10,025 nucleotides of DNA from Massilia sp. (GTDB lineage: Bacteria; Pseudomonadota; Gammaproteobacteria; Burkholderiales; Burkholderiaceae_D), in the NCBI GenBank assembly GCA_028291845.1, contig JAQGNM010000470.1, positions 1 through 10,025 on the forward strand. Reading direction: 5' to 3'. The position numbers and the translations under genes were made by a program. Position 1 is the first letter of the stretch; every line of letters begins with the position of its first letter. Positions 1 to 5,523 of this stretch are shown one piece after another. Below the pieces are notes generated by a model. That model saw nothing but the letters and a program-made list of their open reading frames with translations, made no database searches and was not told the DNA's origin.

Positions 1-299
1 TCGACTGCGCGCTCAGCTACGGCCTGGTCGAATATCTGAGAACCCTGGACATGCTGCGCCAACACGGCTGGTCGCCGAAACGCTGCATCCCGCACGGCGG
101 CCACCAGATGTCATTGAATATCGCGGCCGGGCTGGGGCTGGGCGGCAATGAATCGTATCCGGACCTGTTTCAGCCGTATGGCGGTTTTCCGGATGGCGTG
201 AAGGTGGAAAACGGCCATATCCTGCTGCCGGAGTTGCCGGGGATTGGCTTTGAAGGCAAGGCGGATTTGTATGCGGAGATGGTCAAGTTGGGCGGATGA
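1..299 (+). CDS. Enolase-superfamily dehydratase, C-terminal part (D-tartrate dehydratase-like)
   Basis: Only the last ~98 codons are present; the reading frame is open from base 3 and ends at TGA 297-299. The visible part is the C-terminal end of the (beta/alpha)7beta barrel and capping segment of a mandelate racemase / muconate lactonizing enzyme-type protein. The diagnostic stretch reads PHGGHQMSLNIAAGLGLGGN; the first His of PHGGH sits where family members of the tartrate dehydratase group carry their general acid/base His. These enzymes abstract a proton alpha to a carboxylate and eliminate water from sugar acids. The run after it (ESYPDLFQPYGGFPDG, then LPGIGFEGK) also resembles D(-)-tartrate dehydratases from memory. 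The substrate cannot be settled because the Mg2+ ligands and catalytic Lys lie upstream of the window. The gene converges on the response regulator gene, with 60 bases between stop codons and no clear terminator hairpin seen between them. Confidence 0.75.
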   Translation, partial: DCALSYGLVEYLRTLDMLRQHGWSPKRCIPHGGHQMSLNIAAGLGLGGNESYPDLFQPYGGFPDGVKVENGHILLPELPGIGFEGKADLYAEMVKLGG

Positions 300-359
300 G
301 ATGCGGCGTGGCGCGGCGTTGCTCATGAGGGCTGTCGAGGAAGCTTGCAACCAACAAGG

Positions 360-1043
360 TCAACCCCACGCCGATGGCGAAAACAGGTAGCCTTCGCCCC
401 ATACCGTCTTGATCTTTTCCGATGTCGCATCATCGAAGCGCCGCCGCAGCTTGGAAATCGAATTGTCGATGCTGCGGTCGAGCCCGTCGAACTCGATGCC
501 GCGCATTTTTTTGAGTAAGGCATCGCGCGACAGCACGTGGCCGGCGGCGCTGGCCAGCACCAGCAGCAGCTTGTATTCGGTATTGCTCAGCACGCACAAC
601 TGGCCGCGCCAGGTGACGCTTCGCTCGGCGCGGGTGATGGTCAGATCGCCGAACACCAGCGGATGGTTGTCGGCCTGCTGCACGTTGGCGCGGCGCAGCA
701 GGGCGCGCAAGCGCGCCAGCAGCACACGCGGTTGCACGGGCTTGTTGAGGAAGTCGTCGGCCCCCTGTTCCAGGCCCGACACTTCATCGTAGGAATCTTC
801 ACGCGCGGTCAAAATCAGGATCGGCACCTGGCTGATGGCCCGCATCTGGCGGCACACCACCATCCCATCCATGCCCGGCAACATCAGGTCGAGCACCACC
901 ACATGGGGAGCGATCTCGGCGAAGGCAGCCAGCGCGGTATCGCCGCGGCTAACAACGTGCACGGCAAACTCGTAGCCGCTGAGATATTCAGTGACGAGCT
1001 CAGCCAATCGCACATCATCCTCAACCAACATGACTCGAAACAT
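360..1043 (-). CDS. OmpR/PhoB-family response regulator, RstA-like
   Basis: A cytoplasmic two-component transcription regulator of 227 residues. The N-terminal receiver domain (about residues 3-115) has the acidic pair D9/D10, phospho-acceptor D52 in VLDLMLPGMDG, T79 and K101 in the LNKP motif, so it should be phosphorylatable. A winged-helix DNA-binding domain follows (about 130-225). Its segment DALLKKMRGIEFDGLDRSID and the ending YLFSPSAWG closely resemble E. coli RstA (DALLKNLRG..., YLFAPHAW) from memory, so an RstA-type role is likely, though orthology is not proven. The start was set at ATG 1041-1043 because it lies next to a purine-rich GGGGGGA ribosome-binding site and gives the normal REC start MFRVMLVEDD; the frame stays open upstream to 1178, but that would add 45 atypical residues through a terminator. 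No histidine kinase gene adjoins it: downstream lies a convergent enzyme gene and upstream sodB. Confidence 0.9.
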   Translation of the reverse strand: MFRVMLVEDDVRLAELVTEYLSGYEFAVHVVSRGDTALAAFAEIAPHVVVLDLMLPGMDGMVVCRQMRAISQVPILILTAREDSYDEVSGLEQGADDFLNKPVQPRVLLARLRALLRRANVQQADNHPLVFGDLTITRAERSVTWRGQLCVLSNTEYKLLLVLASAAGHVLSRDALLKKMRGIEFDGLDRSIDNSISKLRRRFDDATSEKIKTVWGEGYLFSPSAWG

Positions 1044-1059
1044 GATTCCCCCCGGCCGT

Positions 1060-1065
1060 ATTGTA
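1060..1065 (-). promoter_or_regulatory. Possible -10 element for the response regulator gene
   Basis: On the minus strand TACAAT matches the -10 consensus at five of six bases and lies 16 bases before the ATG at 1043. No convincing -35 was found at the right distance, so this is a weak call. If real, the leader is about 9-10 nt and consists mostly of the G-rich ribosome-binding site. Confidence 0.25.
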
Positions 1066-1091
1066 GATGGGATTCCAAACAAAAGTGGACG

Positions 1092-1120
1092 AAAAAAAAT
1101 CCGCCGCAGCGGATTTTTTA
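1092..1120 (-). terminator. Rho-independent terminator between sodB and the response regulator gene
   Basis: A perfect 11-bp stem (1094-1104 pairing with 1109-1119, core TCCGC/GCGGA flanked by A6/T6) closes a 4-base loop CGCA. On the minus strand it is followed by an eight-T run, so it should end transcription arriving from sodB before the response regulator gene. The T6 on the plus strand makes it potentially bidirectional. Confidence 0.8.
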
Positions 1121-1170
1121 AAAACACAACCCTACGAGGCGAACGCCGATCCCAATCGGGTCTGCGTCCA

Positions 1171-1200
1171 AAAATCATCCGGCTCTGCCGGTGATTTTTA
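1171..1200 (-). terminator. Second hairpin with T tract downstream of sodB
   Basis: AAAATCA pairs with TGATTTT, and CCGGC with GCCGG around a 3-base TCT loop, with one bulged T on the left arm. Both flanks are A/T runs, so it can act as an intrinsic terminator in either direction; for sodB it would be the first classical terminator met. It coincides with the start of repeat copy 1. Confidence 0.5.
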
Positions 1201-1286
1201 CCTGACTGGTTTTGCGCCTCTAAGCCGGGTTTAAAAGGTTTCGTCTAATCAGGCCAAACGAAAGTAGGTGTGTACTTTCGTTTGAT
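1173..1286. repeat. Tandem structured repeat, copy 1 (114 bp)
   Basis: First of two adjacent direct copies, differing at about a dozen positions plus one indel. It opens with the CCGGC/GCCGG hairpin, continues through a conserved middle (ACCTGACTGGTTTTGCGCCT at 1200-1219) and ends in a perfect 12-bp hairpin: CAAACGAAAGTA at 1255-1266 pairs with 1273-1284 around the loop GGTGTG. No open reading frame of note lies within it. It shows no terminal repeats of an insertion sequence and no CRISPR-like spacing. Confidence 0.85.
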
Positions 1287-1400
1287 AATCATCCGGCTCC
1301 GCCAGTGATTTTTACCTGACTGGTTTTGCGCCTGTAAGCCGGTTTTAACAGGTTTCGTCCGATCAGTCCCAACCGAAAGTAGGTTTTTACTTTCGGTTGA

Positions 1401-1401
<1 letters not shown>
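1287..1401. repeat. Tandem structured repeat, copy 2 (115 bp)
   Basis: Second direct copy, ending on the first base of the sodB stop codon complement (1401-1403). Its terminal hairpin is again a perfect 12-bp stem (CAACCGAAAGTA at 1370-1381 with 1388-1399, loop GGTTTT). Relative to copy 1 one base pair has changed on both sides (A1258/T1281 to C1373/G1396), keeping the pairing. The first hairpin (1293-1305) has one C/A mismatch on the plus strand that would be a G/U pair in minus-strand RNA. The repeat therefore looks like part of the sodB 3' untranslated region. Confidence 0.85.
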
Positions 1402-1973
<572 letters not shown>

Positions 1974-2036
1974 GTCATGTCCTTTTATTGATGTTGGTTT
2001 GAAAAATCTGTACGGAACTGCATTGGTGAATCTGAA

Positions 2037-2050
2037 ACGATGATCATTGT
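2037..2050. promoter_or_regulatory. Dyad upstream of sodB, possible operator
   Basis: ACGATGATCATTGT is a near-perfect palindrome centred on ATGATCAT, about 65 bases before the sodB start. A TTTACA that could serve as a -35 overlaps it on the minus strand, but no good -10 was found. It has some likeness to a Fur box core, and sodB is often under iron control, yet the match to the 19-bp consensus is poor. Confidence 0.3.
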
Positions 2051-2088
2051 AAAACGGATGGCGCGAGACTGCATATTTGTGGCGCTTA

Positions 2089-3465
2089 TCAACTAATTTG
2101 GCCCTGCACCGACGCCACGCCCACCTCGGCGCTGCCCTCGGCCAGCCGCACCGTCAGCTTCGCGTGCGGCTTGATCTGGCCTGGCGATCGCAGGACATGG
2201 CCGGCGCTGTCGCTGACGATGGCGTAGCCCCGTTCCAGCGTGCGTTGCGGATTGAGTAATTCCAGTTGCGAGGCCAGCGCGCCCAGGGCGTGGCGGCGCG
2301 CCCGCAACTGGTTCGACAGGCTCGATGCCAGATGGCGCTGCTGCGAAACAATCTCCTGGCGCCAGGCGCGCACGTCGGGGCGCTGGCGCTGCCAGCGCGA
2401 TTGCAGTTGCGCCAGTTCATAGCGCTGCTCGCCGAGCGGCGCGCGGGCGGCGTGGCCGAGCGCGGTGGCCAATGACTTCAGTTGCAAGCGCTGGCCGCCG
2501 ATGCGGGCCGACGGGCTTTGCAGGCGGCGCGACAGATTGTCGAGCGACTGGTTGGCATCGGACAAAGTGCGTTGCATGGCGCGCCGCACATCGATGACGT
2601 CGGCCTTGAGCGAACTGATCCAGTCGGCACGCGGCGTCACCGCCAGTTCGGCGGCGGCGGTCGGGGTGGCGGCGCGCACGTCGGCGCTGAAGTCGGCAAT
2701 CGTGAAATCGGTCTCGTGGCCGACCCCGGAAATGACCGGCATGCTGCACGAGACGATGGCGCGCGCCACCACCTCCTCGTTAAAACTCCATAAATCCTCG
2801 ATCGAGCCGCCGCCGCGGCACACCAGCAGCACGTCGACCTCGGCGCGGGCGGACGCCATATCGATCGCGCCGGCAATCCGCTCGGCCGCTCCCTGGCCCT
2901 GCACCGGGGCCGGGTACAGCACGATGCCGACGTGCGGCGCGCGCCGGCGCAAGGCGGCCAGGACGTCGCGCAGGGCGGCTGCCTGCAGGCTGGTGACGAT
3001 GCCGACGTTGCGGGTGAACAGCGGCAGTCCGCGCTTTCTGTCCTGGTCGAACCAGCCCTGCGCGCCCAGCCGTTCCTTCAAGCGCAGAAACGCTTCGAAC
3101 AGGGCGCCCACGCCGGCGCGGCGGATCGCCTCGACATTGATCTGGTAGTCGCCGCGCGCGCCGTACAGGGTGACCAGCGCGCGCACCTCGACCTTGTCGC
3201 CCTCGCGCGGAATGAAACCGGCGTACTGGGCGCGGCCGCGGAACATCACCGCACGCACCTGGGCGGCGTCGTCTTTCAAGGTGAAATACCAGTGGCCGGA
3301 ACTCGCCTTGGTGAAATTGGAAATTTCCCCGCCGATCCAGGTCAGGGGAAAACTGCGTTCGAGCAGGCGCGCCACCTGCTGGTTGAGGGCGGTGACGGTC
3401 AAAACGGGCGCGCTGGAAAACGCAGCATCGGCGCCGGAGGACGGTGGATCAAAAAACGTTTGCAT
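2089..3465 (-). CDS. xseA: Exodeoxyribonuclease VII large subunit
   Basis: Catalytic large subunit of exonuclease VII, which degrades single-stranded DNA from both ends and works in mismatch and damage repair with XseB (not in this window). From ATG 3463-3465 the product has 458 residues, close to E. coli XseA (456). An N-terminal OB-fold covers about residues 22-110 (WIGGEISNF, GHWYFTLKDD). The catalytic region includes VTSLQAAALRDV, the glycine-rich CRGGGSIEDLWSFNEE (about 216-231) and SGVGHETDFTIAD (about 247-259), followed by the helical C-terminal part and a final beta segment (LERGYAIV...). An in-frame GTG at 3484-3486 would add seven residues; neither start has a clear ribosome-binding site, so the ATG was preferred. 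The promoter region abuts the DnaA-box array. Confidence 0.95.
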   Translation of the reverse strand: MQTFFDPPSSGADAAFSSAPVLTVTALNQQVARLLERSFPLTWIGGEISNFTKASSGHWYFTLKDDAAQVRAVMFRGRAQYAGFIPREGDKVEVRALVTLYGARGDYQINVEAIRRAGVGALFEAFLRLKERLGAQGWFDQDRKRGLPLFTRNVGIVTSLQAAALRDVLAALRRRAPHVGIVLYPAPVQGQGAAERIAGAIDMASARAEVDVLLVCRGGGSIEDLWSFNEEVVARAIVSCSMPVISGVGHETDFTIADFSADVRAATPTAAAELAVTPRADWISSLKADVIDVRRAMQRTLSDANQSLDNLSRRLQSPSARIGGQRLQLKSLATALGHAARAPLGEQRYELAQLQSRWQRQRPDVRAWRQEIVSQQRHLASSLSNQLRARRHALGALASQLELLNPQRTLERGYAIVSDSAGHVLRSPGQIKPHAKLTVRLAEGSAEVGVASVQGQIS

Positions 3466-3506
3466 AGGCGGTTGGGAACTGTCCACAGAAGAAACTGGCG
3501 GTCATG

Positions 3507-3535
3507 CTTATGTCATAAATCTGGCGCTACTTCAA
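3507..3535 (-). promoter_or_regulatory. Possible xseA promoter
   Basis: On the minus strand TTGAAG (3530-3535) and CATAAG (3507-3512) are separated by 17 bases, each matching the sigma-70 consensus at four of six positions. It would start transcription about 30 bases before the chosen xseA ATG. Plausible but not strong. Confidence 0.3.
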
Positions 3536-3570
3536 GATCTAATTTCAAGTATTTGATTTTTAAGGAAATT
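3531..3570. other. AT-rich segment next to the DnaA-box array
   Basis: 32 of 40 bases are A or T, in a genome that is otherwise clearly GC-rich. It contains GATCTAATTT, which is reminiscent of, but not a good match to, the enteric oriC 13-mers (GATCTNTTNTTTT). It lies about 85 bases from the first DnaA box and overlaps the possible xseA -35. Confidence 0.5.
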
Positions 3571-3612
3571 TGTGAGTGCTGCAATTTCTCGCAAGGGCGA
3601 TTTGCGCTTATG

Positions 3613-3676
3613 AATCAAGGACTTTGCGTGAAGCCCGGCAAGTTGCTCACAAAGTTATCCACACAAACTGTGTGTA
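3613..3676 (+). repeat. DnaA-box unit 1
   Basis: AATCAA at 3613, then TTGCTCACA (weak box-like), then perfect DnaA box TTATCCACA at 3655-3663, then N5 and TGTGTGTAA (3669-3677), which resembles an inverted box TGTGGATAA at seven of nine bases. The block before AATCAA is CTTATG, as in units 3 and 4. Confidence 0.85.
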
Positions 3677-3741
3677 AATGGCCGAGTACGTTTGAGCGAA
3701 GATCTGCCTAAAATTTAAGCTGTATTGATATTCCTCAATGA

Positions 3742-3805
3742 AATCAACAGCTTGATCCCTGCTCCCCGCGCTTGCACACATTGTTATCCACATTTGGTGT
3801 GCAGA
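3742..3805 (+). repeat. DnaA-box unit 2
   Basis: AATCAA at 3742, followed by CAGCTTG so that the 13 bases match the IHF consensus WATCAANNNNTTR fully. TTGCACACA precedes the perfect box TTATCCACA at 3784-3792; N5 and TGTGCAGA follow. Flanking arms TGCACAC and GTGTGCA form a 7-bp inverted repeat around the box. The lead block CTCAATGA groups it with unit 5. Confidence 0.88.
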
Positions 3806-3933
3806 ACGCGAAAACGGCGAGCTTGTGGCCGGTTCGACAGCATGCCACAGGTGAAAAAAACCTGGTTCGAGCGCGAAATCGACGATTCAAGGACGTATGC
3901 CCGTTTTTTGCGCACGGGAAAAATTCCCTTATA

Positions 3934-3997
3934 AATCAAGCCGCTTGCACGGTCCTCAGGCGCTTGCGCACAATCTTATCCACAAAACATGTGCAGA
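3934..3997 (+). repeat. DnaA-box unit 3
   Basis: AATCAA at 3934, preceded by CTTATA; TTGCGCACA, three bases, perfect DnaA box TTATCCACA at 3976-3984, N5, TGTGCAGA ending at 3997. The 18 bases from 3958 to the box are the same as in unit 4. Confidence 0.88.
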
Positions 3998-4081
3998 AGA
4001 AAATGCCGCCCTGTAACAACGAGCGGGACCGGATTGCTCGGACACCTGCCAAAAATTGCGCATGAAAAAATAAGCCTTACG

Positions 4082-4145
4082 AATCAAGGGGCTATGTACC
4101 CGCTCCGGCGCTTGCGCACAATCTTATCCACATAATGTGTGCAGA
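4082..4145 (+). repeat. DnaA-box unit 4
   Basis: AATCAA at 4082, preceded by CTTACG; GCGCTTGCGCACAATC leads into the perfect DnaA box TTATCCACA at 4124-4132, then N5 and TGTGCAGA. Nearly the same as unit 3 through the box. Confidence 0.88.
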
Positions 4146-4167
4146 TCCTTGAAACGCGGAAACTGAA

Positions 4168-4224
4168 CAATATCGGCCCGAGGCGCCGGGTTTCCCGGAC
4201 AGGGGGCGCTGCGCGCCGATATTG
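4168..4224. other. Large nested hairpin between DnaA-box units 4 and 5
   Basis: CAATATCGGC (4168-4177) pairs perfectly with GCCGATATTG (4215-4224); CTG 4163-4165 and CAG 4225-4227 extend it past a 2-base bulge. Inside sits a GC-rich hairpin, CCGGG 4186-4190 with CCCGG 4194-4198 around TTT. There is no T tract, so it is not a terminator of the usual kind. Confidence 0.6.
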
Positions 4225-4310
4225 CAGACCGTTTCCAACGGCAAAACAGGCAAATTGGCATACAAACCCCTGTCTGCATTGTTTTTGTGCAATTCGATTT
4301 TTCTCATTAG

Positions 4311-4374
4311 AATCAACAACCTGCGCCCGAGCCCGCCTGCTTGCGCACATTCTTATCCACAGAAGCTGTGATAA
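4311..4374 (+). repeat. DnaA-box unit 5
   Basis: AATCAA at 4311, preceded by CTCATTAG and followed by CAACCTG (12 of 13 to the IHF consensus); TTGCGCACA, TTC, perfect DnaA box TTATCCACA at 4353-4361, N5, then TGTGATAA (4367-4374), an inverted DnaA box lacking one G. It ends eight bases before the possible exbB -35. Confidence 0.87.
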
Positions 4375-4381
4375 ACCGCTC

Positions 4382-4410
4382 TTGCCGTCTTCCGGGCAAC
4401 AAGTTACATT
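4382..4410 (+). promoter_or_regulatory. Possible promoter of the exbB-exbD-lpxK-ycaR-kdsB operon
   Basis: TTGCCG (4382-4387) and TACATT (4405-4410) are 17 bases apart, each four of six to consensus, about 50 bases ahead of the exbB start. The close position of DnaA-box unit 5 just upstream suggests possible DnaA influence, which is inference. Confidence 0.4.
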
Positions 4411-4462
4411 GCCGCATTCGCCTGCTTACCTTCATCACCTTCGTCACCATCGGGAGTTCCAC

Positions 4463-5068
4463 TTGCTTGCCATCCTCCAAGCTGCCGGCTGGCCTATCTG
4501 GCTGTTGCTGATTGCCTCCATCGTCGCCCTGGCCTTGATCATCGAGCGCCTGATTTATCTGCGGCGCACCAAGATCCTGCCGAAGCAATTGCTGACCGAA
4601 GTCATCCGCGTGTATCAGAACTGCCAGGTCACGCCGGACATCATCAACAAGCTCGAGACCAACTCTCCGCTGGGCGCGGTGCTGGCCGCCGCCTTGCGCA
4701 ACATCGATGCGCCGCGCGACGTCATGAAGGAATCGATCGAGGAAGCCGGCCGCGGCGTCGCCCACGTGCTCGAGCGCTTTCTCACCACGCTCGGCACCAT
4801 CGCCTCGCTGGCCCCGCTGATGGGCCTGTTCGGCACGGTGGTCGGCATGATCGAGATTTTCGGCGCGCAAAACGCCAGCGGCACCAATCCGGCCCAGCTG
4901 GCGCACGGCATTTCGGTGGCGCTGTATAACACCGGTTTCGGCCTGGCCATCGCCATGCCGGCGCTGGTGTTCTATCGCCACTTCCGCGCGCTGGTCGATT
5001 CCTTCATCATCGATATGGAAGGGCAGGCCGTCAAGTTCGTCGACGTCGTTCACGGAGCACGCAAATGA
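4463..5068 (+). CDS. exbB: MotA/TolQ/ExbB-family proton channel subunit
   Basis: Inner-membrane proton channel that, with ExbD, harvests the proton gradient to drive an envelope process, usually TonB-dependent uptake. From TTG 4463 the protein has 201 residues, with membrane segments near 11-30, 108-131 and 150-171 and a cytoplasmic loop between the first two. The family signature GTIASLAPLMGLFGTVVGMI covers 111-130; conserved channel Thr candidates are T125 (FGTV) and T157 (YNTG). The TTG start was chosen because GGGAG (4452-4456) lies six bases before it and the protein begins normally just before the first membrane helix. The only upstream in-frame ATG (4139) would add 108 residues encoded by the repeat region. 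It overlaps exbD by four bases (ATGA). No tonB is present in the window; TolQ is the alternative assignment, but the lpxK neighbourhood favours the ExbB-type gene. Confidence 0.9.
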   Translation: MLAILQAAGWPIWLLLIASIVALALIIERLIYLRRTKILPKQLLTEVIRVYQNCQVTPDIINKLETNSPLGAVLAAALRNIDAPRDVMKESIEEAGRGVAHVLERFLTTLGTIASLAPLMGLFGTVVGMIEIFGAQNASGTNPAQLAHGISVALYNTGFGLAIAMPALVFYRHFRALVDSFIIDMEGQAVKFVDVVHGARK

Positions 5069-5514
5069 TCGACTTCAGACGCGGCCGCAAGCGCGAAGAT
5101 CCGGAGATCAACCTGATCCCCTTCATCGACGTCTTGCTGGTGGTGCTGATTTTTTTGATGGTAACGACCACCTACAGCAAATTCACGGAGTTGCAAATCA
5201 CCTTGCCGACCGCCGATGCTGAAAAGGCGCTCGACCGCCCGTTTGAAATCAACGTCACCGTCGATGCCAAGGGCAACTACACGGTCAACAACAAGGCGGT
5301 CGCCTTCAATTCCGTCGCCGGCCTGGCCGATGACATGAAGGCGGCGGCGCAAGCGGGCCAGACCGCCGGCACGCCGGCCGCCACCTCGCCGGTGGTGATC
5401 GTCAACGCCGACCAGTTCGCCATGCACCAGATGGTCATCAACGTGCTGGAGGCGGCGCGGCTGGCAGGCTACGACAAGCTGACCTTCGCGGCGCAGACCG
5501 GCGGCAAAAAGTAA
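5065..5514 (+). CDS. exbD: Biopolymer transporter ExbD
   Basis: Partner of ExbB: a single-pass inner-membrane protein with a periplasmic domain. The 149 residues begin with a basic cytoplasmic tail (RRGRKRED) and the motif EINLIPFIDVLLVVLIFLMV, in which D22 is the protonatable Asp essential for proton flow in ExbD/TolR. The rest (about 43-149) is a small periplasmic domain, with the typical ending VVIVNADQFAMHQMVINVLE...GYDKLTFAAQ. An Ala/Gly/Thr-rich loop at about 95-107 (AQAGQTAGTPAAT) is longer than in many relatives. It is translationally coupled to exbB through ATGA and is followed after nine bases by lpxK. Confidence 0.93.
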   Translation: MIDFRRGRKREDPEINLIPFIDVLLVVLIFLMVTTTYSKFTELQITLPTADAEKALDRPFEINVTVDAKGNYTVNNKAVAFNSVAGLADDMKAAAQAGQTAGTPAATSPVVIVNADQFAMHQMVINVLEAARLAGYDKLTFAAQTGGKK

Positions 5515-5523
5515 GCAGTGCGG

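Larger units (their letters stand above)
3466..4462. other. Gene-free region carrying a five-unit DnaA-box array
   Basis: Nearly 1 kb between divergent xseA and exbB with no protein gene that can be supported; the short open frames here look like no family and run through the repeats. It contains an AT-rich stretch (3531-3570), five repeat units each with a perfect DnaA box in the same orientation, several small hairpins (CAGGT/ACCTG at 3848-3864, CCCGT/ACGGG at 3900-3918) and a large nested hairpin (4168-4224). Boxes start at 3655, 3784, 3976, 4124 and 4353, so the units lie 129, 192, 148 and 229 bases apart, separated by unrelated sequence. About 0.01 perfect 9-mer boxes would be expected by chance in this length on both strands. 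Confidence 0.85.

Noticed and set aside
2030..2055. Fur box upstream of sodB
   Set aside because: Only a central palindrome is present; the match to the 19-bp consensus is too poor, so it is listed just as a dyad.
3479..3487. Sixth DnaA box, CTGTCCACA, at the xseA start
   Set aside because: Only seven of nine bases match and no AATCAA lies 42 bases upstream, so it does not belong to the array pattern.
3885..3893. Sixth unit lead-in, ATTCAAGGAC
   Set aside because: It resembles unit 1's AATCAAGGAC, but no DnaA box lies 42 bases downstream.
3725..4065. Small open frames at 3725-3934 and 3772-4065
   Set aside because: They run through the DnaA-box units, lack good ribosome-binding sites and resemble no family.
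3613..4374. CRISPR array
   Set aside because: Units are 129-229 bases apart with unequal spacers, repeats are only partly conserved and no cas genes are near.
4139..4462. N-terminal extension of exbB from ATG 4139
   Set aside because: It would encode 108 residues from the hairpin and DnaA-box unit 5, unlike any ExbB; TTG 4463 has a well-spaced GGGAG.
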